Assembly: GCA_963791575.1 (NCBI GenBank) | Contig: CAWBSY010000022.1 | Span: 124,001-188,000, forward strand | Direction of reading: 5' to 3' | Origin: JAOAPG01 sp963791575 | GTDB taxonomy: Bacteria > Acidobacteriota > Terriglobia > Terriglobales > Acidobacteriaceae | DNA length: 64,000 nucleotides | Shown: piece after piece, positions 1-8,104 of the stretch | How positions within the stretch are numbered: position 1 is the stretch's first letter | Layout of the letters: each line of letters opens with the position of its first letter | Made by a program: the position numbers and the translations under genes | Notes under the pieces: generated by a model | The model's database searches: none | What the model was told of the DNA's origin: nothing | What the model saw: the letters and a program-made list of their open reading frames with translations, nothing else

Positions 1-1036
1 CAGGGAGCGTCGGGTCACCTGTATCGAGGTTGCGATCCGGAATCTGAAGATCTCTTGCATCGACCTGGCGTATTAATTTGTGATACTCGTTCACAACATT
101 GTCCATGCTCTTGAAGTACAGATCTTCAGTTTGTGGCGTGGGGTCTTTGTAGGCCAGCGCCTTGAAAGCCCCGAATTTCGGAATCAGTTTCAAGAAGAAT
201 GCCAGCAGTCTCGCAAAGAAACCGGGGCGGCGGTACTTCGCTCCAAAGTCTTTTTCGTAGTCTGCGCGTGACAAGTGATAAAGGAATTCTTGTTTTGCCG
301 CATTGTTTTTCTCCTGAAGATGCTGCTTGCGGCTTGCCAGGGCGACCTGCGTCATCTCCGGGATCACGCGGCTTATGGCGAAGCGGTAAGTCTCGATGCT
401 CACGTCCTCATTGCGCAACAGATCTTTTGTGGGAACGCCGTAGGTGTCCTGGAAGGCGCGCTCAATCAATGATTGCGAAACTTCAAAGCCGATGAAATCG
501 TGATACTGCTTAGAAAAATATCGGTGCTTGGCCACCTGCACAACATCAAAGCTGAATTCGGTTTTGAGGTGAGCTTCAGGGTTTTCCTCGTAGGTAACCG
601 AACTGCCATACCGAGCTCGCAGGTTGGGATATTCGATCGCGACTCCGGCGTTCACGGCGGGATGTCCCCAGATATCGGCGGCGTAGTGGCTGAGCGCGCC
701 GAGTGCAAAGGCGAGTTCGTTGGGATCCTTGGCGTCCCGGATCATCCACGCTACGAAGTCTCCAGTACGGACGTAGTGAAGCAGATTGGTAAACTCATGA
801 CTGCCAAACGGATAATAGCCGAGATCCTGAATCACAGACCCGCCGTAGGCATACGCATGCGCTTTCTTGAGGTCGTCTGCGGTGGCCGCGGGGAAGCGCT
901 TGACGAGAGCGGGGCGAATATCACTGTCCCATGCCATGTCGATAAGTTCTTCATGAGATAGAACGGAATAGCTGGAGAGAGGAAGCACCGCCGCCAACAT
1001 AAAGCTAAACAGAACTGCCGGGAGTCTGATCTTCAT
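1..1036 (-). CDS. Secreted zinc-dependent phospholipase C/S1-P1-like protein (partial, 3' end outside window)
   Basis: Reading the minus strand from the ATG at 1036 gives an open frame that runs off the window edge (about 345 codons). The first ~24 residues are a hydrophobic Sec-type signal. Histidines and aspartates follow in the pattern of the trinuclear zinc site of bacterial zinc phospholipase C: H28, D71, H80, H87, then the H117-x3-D121-x3-H125 motif inside GALSHYAADIWGH. This pattern is the basis of the call. The protein is probably exported and may hydrolyse phospholipid or another phosphoester; the substrate cannot be told. The C-terminus is missing, so total length is unknown. Confidence 0.7.
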   Translation of the reverse strand, partial: MKIRLPAVLFSFMLAAVLPLSSYSVLSHEELIDMAWDSDIRPALVKRFPAATADDLKKAHAYAYGGSVIQDLGYYPFGSHEFTNLLHYVRTGDFVAWMIRDAKDPNELAFALGALSHYAADIWGHPAVNAGVAIEYPNLRARYGSSVTYEENPEAHLKTEFSFDVVQVAKHRYFSKQYHDFIGFEVSQSLIERAFQDTYGVPTKDLLRNEDVSIETYRFAISRVIPEMTQVALASRKQHLQEKNNAAKQEFLYHLSRADYEKDFGAKYRRPGFFARLLAFFLKLIPKFGAFKALAYKDPTPQTEDLYFKSMDNVVNEYHKLIRQVDARDLQIPDRNLDTGDPTLP

Positions 1037-1164
1037 GCTTGAATGCGATAACGGTTGGTGCGCGCCGTTATGTCGCCCAAGAATTCTACTTTATTCGTGG
1101 AAAATATTAGCTATGGAGTGTACGGCTTGAACTGGCGGAATGGTTGAGTGTCTGCGGAGTGCTA

Positions 1165-1521
1165 TTATTCCGCCTTTGCGAGAGATTCACAAAGCTCACG
1201 GATGGCTTTGTGTTGGTCCGCGTTTCGAGCGAGAAATTCCACACCATGGCGTAGTCCGTGTCGGTAGCGCACCAAGGCCCGAAGTTTAAGGGGGAAGGCG
1301 ACATGCGGCAATGAGAGCTCCATCGATATAACTTCGCCAGCTTCTACTTCTCCGGTAAGGGTTGCGCTTAATCCGTCTTCGGCGAATTCTGTGGAACGTC
1401 CCCAGAAAGAAACGGTCTTGCCCTCGCGGAAGACATGGACGTGTACTTTCATATCGAGCGGATAGCGAGTGAATCGGCGAGCGGGATGGGAGGGAACCGA
1501 ACTCGGAATCCTGTCGATCAT
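1165..1521 (-). CDS. PilZ domain protein
   Basis: A 118-residue single-domain protein. It has the two PilZ signatures: an N-terminal arginine cluster (ARRFTRYPLDMKV, residues ~14-26) and a D-G-L-S-A-T segment (~49-54) matching the D/N-x-S-x-x-G element, followed by a beta-barrel-like pattern. PilZ domains bind cyclic di-GMP. With no other domain it is probably a small c-di-GMP-responsive adaptor. The second motif ends in A rather than G, so binding is likely but not certain. It stands alone, about 400 bp from tyrS. Confidence 0.75.
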   Translation of the reverse strand: MIDRIPSSVPSHPARRFTRYPLDMKVHVHVFREGKTVSFWGRSTEFAEDGLSATLTGEVEAGEVISMELSLPHVAFPLKLRALVRYRHGLRHGVEFLARNADQHKAIRELCESLAKAE

Positions 1522-1926
1522 TACTTTTCTTTCCTCGCGACTTATTTTGGCTGAACTTCGGTACCACGAATACCGGTACGAAATCTGTGAGTCCGTTGAA
1601 CTCGGGGAAGATTATATCGAGCAACGCTATCCCGTAGGACGATATAAATGTTTCTGATTGTCGCCGAAAAAGCCAAATGGCTCAAGTGGCTTGTACCACA
1701 GGGGTAATAAATAGATGACCCGGAGGCAGGTTTCCACAGTTGTCATCCTGAGCGAAGTAGGCGCTCGCTATGCGAGCGCCTACATAGTCGAAGGACCCCT
1801 ACTGTAACAGCGCCTTTTGTGCGGTTCTCGCGATTCGTCCAGGAGTGGGTACTGGAGGATGTAGAGATCCTTCGACTTGAGGCAGTCCGCTTGGCGGACT
1901 GCCTGCTACGCTCAGGATGACAATAC
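1522..1926. other. Gene-free interval with palindromic repeat elements
   Basis: The 405 bp between the PilZ gene and tyrS hold no credible gene. The right half is a large nested inverted repeat (separate entry at 1742-1921). The left part, 1522-1741, is the PilZ upstream region, and I see no clear promoter in it. Confidence 0.6.
1742..1921. repeat. Paired intergenic palindromic repeats with GTCATCCTGAGCG arms
   Basis: GTCATCCTGAGCG (1742-1754) is matched by its reverse complement at 1909-1921, and a GTCGAAGGA-type block (1787-1802) is mirrored at 1861-1876. Each half carries its own perfect hairpin: 12-bp arms at 1757-1768/1772-1783, and 11-bp arms at 1880-1890/1894-1904. The hairpin sequences differ although the outer blocks are alike. 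Related outer blocks with yet another hairpin recur near 58763-58820 and 59160-59217. The layout fits a REP/MITE-like family of unknown mobiliser. It may also help terminate tyrS transcription. Confidence 0.8.
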
Positions 1927-3159
1927 CTAATCTTTGGGTCGCGTCCCGACTGCGAAGCTAACCTTGACCTTCTTTATCTTTCGTCCGACCTGTAATGTAA
2001 GTTGTTTACTGATATCTAAAGGAGTTAGCGGATCAGTTTTCACCTCTCCATTAACCCTCACCGCTCCCTGCTTGATCTTACGCCCGCCATCGCTTACTGA
2101 ATCCGCAAGGCCCACGCGTTCCAGTAACTTATCGAGGCGAATTCTGTCTCCCTCGATCTCGACCGTTACTTCTTCGACGGCTTCAGGGACTTCTTTTTTC
2201 TGAAACTGCTTCGCCCAATCCTCCTCCGCCTTTTCTGCCGCTTCCTGCGAATGGAAATCTTTCACGATGATCCGCGCCAAATCTTTTTTCGCCTGCATGG
2301 GATGCGACTCGTGCTTCATCTTCTCGATCTCCGGCACCTGCACATCCGTCAGCAACTCGTAATATCTCCACATCATTTCATCGGAGATCGACATGATCTT
2401 GCCGTACATCTCCAGCGGCGCTTCTTGAATGCCAATGGCGTTGCCCAGTGACTTCGACATTTTCTGCACGCCATCGAGTCCTTCGAGAATCGGCATCGTC
2501 AACACGACCTGCGACTCCTGCCCATAGGCTCGCTGCATTTCGCGGCCTACCAGCAAGTTGAATTTCTGATCTGTTCCGCCAAGTTCGACATCGGCGTTGA
2601 GGCAAACGGAGTCGTATCCCTGAGCCATGGGATAGAGCAGCTCATGCACCGCAATAGGCTTTTCTTCCTGAAAACGCTTGTGAAAGTCTTCGCGTTCTAA
2701 CATCTGCGAAATGGTGAATTTGGCAGTGAGGCGGATCCAGTCCGCGGACTTCAGCTTGTCGAACCACTCGCTGTTGAACCGTGTCTCGGTTTTGTGCGAG
2801 TCGAGAATCTTGTAGACCTGCGCCATGTAAGTCTTGGCATTGCGCATGATCTCTTCGGAGGTAAGCGGGGGCCGAGTGGCAGAGCGGCCCGTAGGGTCGC
2901 CGATCATTCCAGTAAAGTCGCCGATTAAAAAGATGACTGTATGGCCAAGATCCTGAAAGTGCTTGAGCTTGCGCAGAAGCACGGTGTGACCGAGATGTAA
3001 GTCTGGAGCAGTTGGGTCGAATCCCGCTTTGACGCGCAGAGGCTTGCCGGAAGCCAGAGACTTCTCGAGCTTCGACCGTAGTTCGGGCTCCTTTACGATT
3101 TCAGCGGAGCCTTTCTTGATGTAAGCGAGTTGTTCGTCAACAGGGGCGAAAGTTGGCAT
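1927..3159 (-). CDS. tyrS: Tyrosyl-tRNA synthetase
   Basis: Charges tRNA-Tyr with tyrosine (class I aminoacyl-tRNA synthetase). The 410 residues match the usual length. The HIGH-type motif is HLGH (55-58), the KMSKS loop is intact (233-237), and GGTDQKFN (~194-201) lies between them. An S4 RNA-binding domain occupies about residues 340-400. The late position of KMSKS and the sequence style resemble the TyrZ-like subfamily. The frame is intact, the start is MPTFAPVDEQ, and the next gene upstream lies 29 bp away on the same strand. Confidence 0.97.
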   Translation of the reverse strand: MPTFAPVDEQLAYIKKGSAEIVKEPELRSKLEKSLASGKPLRVKAGFDPTAPDLHLGHTVLLRKLKHFQDLGHTVIFLIGDFTGMIGDPTGRSATRPPLTSEEIMRNAKTYMAQVYKILDSHKTETRFNSEWFDKLKSADWIRLTAKFTISQMLEREDFHKRFQEEKPIAVHELLYPMAQGYDSVCLNADVELGGTDQKFNLLVGREMQRAYGQESQVVLTMPILEGLDGVQKMSKSLGNAIGIQEAPLEMYGKIMSISDEMMWRYYELLTDVQVPEIEKMKHESHPMQAKKDLARIIVKDFHSQEAAEKAEEDWAKQFQKKEVPEAVEEVTVEIEGDRIRLDKLLERVGLADSVSDGGRKIKQGAVRVNGEVKTDPLTPLDISKQLTLQVGRKIKKVKVSFAVGTRPKD

Positions 3160-3188
3160 CGTCTGGAGATTATACCGAGGTCTGAGAC

Positions 3189-3599
3189 TTAGATTGATGT
3201 ATTGAGGGATTTACGGATTGTCGAATTTCGACCGATCCCTTTTACCGTCAGCTGTGAGCTTACAAATATGGCGAGCAGTTCGTTTGCTTCACGCTGCAAA
3301 CTTTCCAAGCGAGTGCCAGAAAGAATGCCGGATTCCACTAAAAGTTCAAGCCAGAAAACAGTTTCGTCTATCTCCTCTACGACTATGCCAAGCCGAGCCA
3401 TAAATTCTGCTTTGGATCGGGATCGGCAGACAGCGCGGTAGTTTGCAGCAACCGATGTGCTAGAACGAAGCAGTTGTTTTCCCAAGGTCCTAGATTCTTC
3501 AGTTCGAGGTAATGCTTGGAAGAGTTTTATGACACGCAGCGCGAACTTCTTAGTGCGAATTTTTAGTTCGTCCGCAGGCTTCATCGGCGTATTCCGCAA
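3189..3599 (-). CDS. Four-helix-bundle protein (23S rRNA intervening-sequence protein family)
   Basis: A 136-residue helical protein of the S23/IVP four-helix-bundle family, recognised by KKFALRVIKLFQALP, the LLRSSTSVAANYRA segment and the E-E-x-D-E-T-x-FWLELL segment. Members occur inside 23S rRNA intervening sequences, as avd accessory proteins of diversity-generating retroelements, and as free-standing genes. There is no rRNA and no reverse transcriptase here, so this is the free-standing type of unknown role. The start could be M1 or the Met at residue 6 (MKPADELK). Confidence 0.8.
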   Translation of the reverse strand: MRNTPMKPADELKIRTKKFALRVIKLFQALPRTEESRTLGKQLLRSSTSVAANYRAVCRSRSKAEFMARLGIVVEEIDETVFWLELLVESGILSGTRLESLQREANELLAIFVSSQLTVKGIGRNSTIRKSLNTSI

Positions 3600-3638
3600 T
3601 TCCGAAAATCCGGCAATTCGAAACTATTGGAACGCTGC

Positions 3639-4253
3639 CTATCTGTCTGTGACTCTCATCACTAACTTTCGTCCCACTATCTCAAATTTCCCTTCCAGCA
3701 CCAGATTGATGGCCTCCGAATAGGCAATATGCTCCTGCTCCAAGATTTTTTCCGCAAGCGTATGCTCATTGTCACTATCGAGTACGGGGACCGCTTTTTG
3801 CATGATGATGGCTCCGTGATCCAGCTCTTCATCCACGAAGTGGACCGTGCAACCCGCTATCTTCACCCCATAAGCAAAAGCTTGTTCTTGCGCTTCGAGT
3901 CCGGAGAAGGCGGGCAGTAGCGATGGATGAATATTCAAAATGCGCTGGGGGAATTGCTGCACGAACCACGGTGAGAGCAGGCGCATGTATCCGGCCAGGC
4001 AGACGACATCGACATTATGCTCTCTTAGTACTGCAACAACTTCGCGGTCATGTTGCTCACGATCTTTGCCCTTGGATGAAATGGCAATTGCTGTCAGTCC
4101 GAGACGGCGAGCAGTTTCAAGTCCACCGGCATCAGGCTTGTTCGAAATAACAACAGTGATGCGCGCATCGCGAATCTGTCCTGAATCGACGTTACGGGCA
4201 ATGGCTTCGAAGTTCGAGCCACGCCCGGACAAAAGAATTCCAAGATTCTTCAT
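3639..4253 (-). CDS. purN: Phosphoribosylglycinamide formyltransferase
   Basis: Third step of de novo purine synthesis: transfers a formyl group from 10-formyl-THF to GAR. I chose the start MKNLGILLSGRGSN (4253) over an in-frame Met six codons upstream because the family begins directly with this strand and phosphate-binding loop. From that start (204 residues) the catalytic triad is N107, H109 and D145 (NIHPSLLP and DEELDHG). The usual substrate-binding stretch reads SGLEAQEQAF. It is the only purine gene in the window, and it is divergent from the small gene at 4331. Confidence 0.95.
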   Translation of the reverse strand: MKNLGILLSGRGSNFEAIARNVDSGQIRDARITVVISNKPDAGGLETARRLGLTAIAISSKGKDREQHDREVVAVLREHNVDVVCLAGYMRLLSPWFVQQFPQRILNIHPSLLPAFSGLEAQEQAFAYGVKIAGCTVHFVDEELDHGAIIMQKAVPVLDSDNEHTLAEKILEQEHIAYSEAINLVLEGKFEIVGRKLVMRVTDR

Positions 4254-4330
4254 GAGAACTATCGCCAGCAATGATAAATCAGGACATTGGTTTGCTCATG
4301 CTCCGTCTGGTTGGTATAGTTTTTGTATCC

Positions 4331-4687
4331 ATGTATCAGGACTTTCACGCTCGCGACCGCTGGACTAAAAAAGATGTTCACTGCATTTATCAGGCGCTGA
4401 TAGTTGCCGTAGCTACGCGCCACGCCGACGCTGTCGACATAAAGTTTCTTGTCGATGGCCGTCCCGTGTGGGTTGCATTGCCTTTACCTGCATGGGTGGA
4501 GTACGAAAAGCGTACGAGCCAGCTGATTACAGACCCGCTCGCGATCGAGATTGCCGGGCATTATTTGAAGACGGCACTTGAATCTGGCGAAGGAGTTGGG
4601 CGTGAGATGTATTCGCTTACGGTTGACGAAACCTTGAAGCATTTGGACGCGCTGGTGAATGAGCCTGCGCTTGCCGCTAAGGACTAG
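4331..4687 (+). CDS. Small protein of unknown function
   Basis: The frame is open from 4271, but 4331 (MYQDFHARDRWTKKD) is the likelier start because the earlier one would overlap purN. The ~118-residue product is soluble and mildly acidic, with no signal peptide or membrane segment, and I recognise no domain. Composition (regular hydrophobic spacing, acidic C-terminus) looks like a real protein, and the frame has no competing gene. It is divergent from purN. A hairpin repeat follows its stop. Confidence 0.5.
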   Translation: MYQDFHARDRWTKKDVHCIYQALIVAVATRHADAVDIKFLVDGRPVWVALPLPAWVEYEKRTSQLITDPLAIEIAGHYLKTALESGEGVGREMYSLTVDETLKHLDALVNEPALAAKD

Positions 4688-4728
4688 TTTTCTACGGCTG
4701 ATCTGAAATGCGGAATTACGTTCCGCCT

Positions 4729-4757
4729 GGACAGCCGAGGGCGGCTGTCCCTACGTG
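4729..4757. repeat. GGACAGCCG/CGGCTGTCC hairpin repeat
   Basis: A short palindrome: GGACAGCCG, a 4-base loop, CGGCTGTCC, then CTACGTG. The same unit, including the CTACGTG tail, occurs at 58894-58922, and an interrupted form lies at 59290-59344. It sits between convergent genes, where it could act as a terminator, but recurrence at distant places marks it as a dispersed REP-like element. Confidence 0.75.
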
Positions 4758-4790
4758 CATTTAATCGGTGATGGCTGTCATTGCCCGAAT

Positions 4791-6622
4791 CTACAATCGG
4801 CAAATCAGCAGTTCGCGTTCATAAATGAGCTCCGATGGCAGATGAGCGTGCAGAAGGATAAACAACTCCTCGTGCCCAATCACCTCGGAGCGCCAAGCTG
4901 CGCGATCGACAACCTGTAGTTGCTCGAACTTTTCTTTGGAGAAGTTGAGTCCCTTCCAATTGATGTCTTCGTAATGCGGCGTCCATCCAATCGGCGTTTC
5001 TTTGCCCTGAGCCCGCCCGCGGACGCGGTCCACGATCCACTTCAGCACGCGCATATTCTCGCGATAACCTGGCCAGATGAAGTTACCCTCTTTGTCTTTG
5101 CGAAACCAATTAACGTGAAACACACGCGGAGTCTGGCTTAGAGAACGCTGCATTTTGATCCAGTGGCGAAAATAATCTCCCATGTGGTAACCACAGAAGG
5201 GAAGCATGGCCATCGGATCACGTCGGACTTTGCCAACTTCACCGGCGGCTGCGGCTGTCATCTCTGATCCCATGGTTGCGCCCATGTAAACTCCGGCGCT
5301 CCAATTGAAGGCTTGGTAGATCAGAGGAATGTTGGTGGCTCGGCGGCCACCAAAAATAATGGCGCTAATGGGAACTCCGTTCGGATCTTCCCATGCAGCA
5401 TCAATGGTGGGACATTGCGACGCCGGTGCAGTGAAGCGGGCATTGGGATGTGCGGCTTTCTTTCCAGTCTTGCCGATTTCCGGCGTCCATCGCGCACCTT
5501 GCCAGTCGATACATTCGGCCGGCGGCTTCTCCGTCATTCCTTCCCACCACACTCCTCCGTCCGGCGTCTCCGCGACATTGGTGAAGATTGTGTTGTGGGA
5601 AAGTGTGGCCATAGCATTGGGATTGGTAGCAACGGATGTCCCAGGAGCTACTCCGAAGAATCCAGCTTCGGGATTAATGGCGTGCAGGCGGCCTTCAGCG
5701 TCAGGCTTGATCCAGGCAATGTCGTCGCCGACCGTCCAAACCTTCCAGCCTTCAAACCCCTAGGCGGCACCATCATCGCGAAGTTGGTTTTGCCACAGGA
5801 GCTGGGGAATGCAGCTGCTACATAAGTCTTCTCGCCTTCGGGACTCTCGACGCCGACGATGAGCATATGCTCAGCCATCCAGCCTTCGTCGCGGGCGATG
5901 TTGGAGGCGATCCGAAGCGCAAAGCACTTCTTGCCTAAGAGCGCGTTCCCGCCATATCCGGAACCATACGACCAAATTTCGCGGCTCTCGGGAAAATGGA
6001 CTATGTATTTTTCTTTATTGCAGGGCCACGGAACATCTTTTTGCCCGGGTGCGAGCGGCATTCCCACGCTGTGAATGCAAGGGACCACGCGCTTTTCGTC
6101 CTTGTCGATCTCCTTGAAAACATCCAAGCCGATGCGGGTCATGATTCGCATGTTGGCGACAACGTAAGGTGAGTCGGTAAGCTCGACCCCAATCTGCGAC
6201 ATTGGCGACCCGATCGGTCCCATGCTGAAGGGCAGAACATACATGGTGCGTCCACGCATGCAGCCGGCGAATTTCTCCTTAAGCTTGCGGCGCATCGTGT
6301 AAGGGTTTTCCCAGTTGTTGGTGGGGCCGGCACTGTCTTTCGAAAGCGAGCAGATGAAGGTGCGGTCTTCCACGCGAGCCACATCGTCTGCATCGGAGCG
6401 CGCCAGATAACAGCCCGGCCACGTCTTCTGGTTCAACTTCGTGACTGTGCCGCTAGCGACCATCTGGCGGAGCAACTCTTCGTATTCCTCTTGAGAACCA
6501 TCTACCCAATGGATAGCATCGGGCCGGGTGAGTTCAGCCGTTTTCTCGACCCATTTGATTAAGTGGATATTCCGGGTGGGTGCGGCAACCGCCAATGCGC
6601 TTTTCATATAAGGCCAATCCAA
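4791..6622 (-). CDS. pckG: Phosphoenolpyruvate carboxykinase (GTP), frameshifted in this sequence
   Basis: Converts oxaloacetate and GTP to PEP, GDP and CO2 (gluconeogenesis). The minus strand reads correctly from 6622 (or Met6 at 6607) to the nucleotide-binding loop FPSSCGKTN (272-280), whose Cys is the hallmark of GTP-type enzymes. The frame is then lost at about 5756-5762, within AGGGG. One base appears to be missing; restoring it continues the protein as GFEGWKVWTVGDD and on to a normal C-terminus at 4791. The joined length, ~610 residues, is normal for PckG. Conserved sequence continues on both sides, which favours a sequencing error over decay. Confidence 0.9.
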
Positions 6623-6763
6623 AAAATGGATAACACTTTATTGTGCCAGAGATATGGAGAGGATGTCACTGAAGCGGAGAGTGTAGACGGCTGTATCTGA
6701 ATTCTCCCTTAAATCTACTAATTGCCATTCCGAGACGACTTCGTCACCGGAGAATCGGCCTTC

Positions 6764-7021
6764 TTATTTCCTTCTAACCGCCCGCACAAGGGCAACAAGC
6801 AGCACCGCGCCCACAATGGCGACCAGGATATTGGGGATCAGTCCGCCACTGCTATAAATACCCAGAAGTCCCAAGACTCGGCTTCCGATAATCGCTCCGG
6901 CAATCCCCAGCAGGATGTCGGTTAGCACGCCGTAACCAGAGCCCTTCATGATCTTGCCTGTCGCCCATCCGGCAATCAGTCCGACAATAATGATGTAGAT
7001 CACGAGCCCTCCTTCGAACAC
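6764..7021 (-). CDS. GlsB/YeaQ/YmgE-type small membrane protein
   Basis: An 85-residue protein with three hydrophobic segments and the glycine-rich pattern of the transglycosylase-associated/YeaQ family: GLIAGWATGKIMKGSGYG, then ILLGIAGAIIGSRVLG, then a third helix ending in basic VRAVRRK. Members are inner-membrane proteins often induced by stress; the molecular role is not established. Monocistronic, with weak upstream signals. Confidence 0.85.
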   Translation of the reverse strand: MFEGGLVIYIIIVGLIAGWATGKIMKGSGYGVLTDILLGIAGAIIGSRVLGLLGIYSSGGLIPNILVAIVGAVLLVALVRAVRRK

Positions 7022-7067
7022 ATAGCGTGTCGCGGCAGACTAAGCTCCGAAACCAGTCGTGTCAATA

Positions 7068-8066
7068 CTACTTCGAGCCTAGTTGAAGGGGATACTTCGC
7101 GCTGATTCCAGCGACGGCCATCATCCTGCCGGTCTTACCTTTCTCCGCTCGATAGGAAAACAGCATGTCAGTGTGGCAGGACGTACATAGTGGCGACGCG
7201 CTGATGTGCTTTGGGGAAACTCCTATTGCAATCAGCTGTCGACGATTGGCTTGAACCAGATCAAGGAAGATTTTCTTCGGAAGCTCGCTATGGCCAGGGG
7301 CTCGCGCCGTCAAAAAAAGCATCGGATATTTCTCGCGTACCTCGTCGTAGTCCTCGGTTTCACTAAACAGCTCGGCCGCGTAATCGAATTGTGATGCGAA
7401 CTGTTCGCGGATTTCTGGGCCAACTTGGTAACAGCAGTTATGGACGCCGGGGCCGATTGCCGCCCTAATGTCGCGCGGCACTGTGCCGAACCAGCGCTGC
7501 ATTTCTCCAGCGCCTTTTTCGACAATGCGTTTGATAGTCCCACGCCATCCTGCGTGGAAAACACCGACAGCTTTGTGCTTCACATCAACGAGGATAACCG
7601 GAAGACAGTCAGCGGTCTGGATTCCAAGCAGAAGGCCAGTAACATCGGTGATGAGGCCATCTCCGACGAGTGGTTCTCTAGGAAGATCCGAAACACGATG
7701 TATCAGATCGGAATGGATTTGACGCAGCGCGACCAAAGGCCAGAGCTTCTTCCCGGTTGCGGCACCAAGTTTCTTAAGAAATTCGGAGCGATTGCGCTCA
7801 ACTGCGGCGCGTGAATCATTCTCGGTAAACCCCAAGCTCAAGGAATTTTCGCCGTAAGCACGGGAACTTCCTCCAGTGCGAGTGCTGAAGCCATGCAGCA
7901 GCCAGGGAATTGTTGTGAGTGAATCGGCGTTAAGAACGGTAATGGCGGATTTTTGGTCGGATGATTTCTTGGGAGATTTAGTAGGCACCTCACCATAGTA
8001 GCAATCCGTATGAGAGCAGCCGAAAACCCAATCCGCAGTCGCAGAGTATAATTCGGCGCGGAACAA
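7068..8066 (-). CDS. pgeF: Laccase-domain (YfiH/PgeF, DUF152) protein
   Basis: Member of the multicopper-polyphenol-oxidase-like YfiH family, reported in other bacteria as purine nucleoside phosphorylase/adenosine deaminase or as a peptidoglycan editing factor. Metal-site motifs are present: the LRQIHSD region, IQTADCLPVILVD (conserved Cys), VFHAGWRGT (conserved His) and GPGVHNCCYQVG. The first ~26 residues are atypical; the codon for V27 is GTG (about 7988) and may be the true start, giving ~306 residues. Symbol by family only. Confidence 0.85.
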   Translation of the reverse strand: MFRAELYSATADWVFGCSHTDCYYGEVPTKSPKKSSDQKSAITVLNADSLTTIPWLLHGFSTRTGGSSRAYGENSLSLGFTENDSRAAVERNRSEFLKKLGAATGKKLWPLVALRQIHSDLIHRVSDLPREPLVGDGLITDVTGLLLGIQTADCLPVILVDVKHKAVGVFHAGWRGTIKRIVEKGAGEMQRWFGTVPRDIRAAIGPGVHNCCYQVGPEIREQFASQFDYAAELFSETEDYDEVREKYPMLFLTARAPGHSELPKKIFLDLVQANRRQLIAIGVSPKHISASPLCTSCHTDMLFSYRAEKGKTGRMMAVAGISAKYPLQLGSK

Positions 8067-8104
8067 TACCCCTGCCGCATCTCAATGTTGTAAGGAGATT
8101 TAGA

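Noticed and set aside
473..961. Plus-strand 162-residue ORF
   Set aside because: It is antisense to the partial zinc phospholipase-like gene, which has a signal peptide and conserved metal ligands.
3189..3599. Diversity-generating retroelement (avd-like four-helix-bundle protein)
   Set aside because: No reverse transcriptase, template repeat or variable target gene is nearby. The family is also common as free-standing genes.
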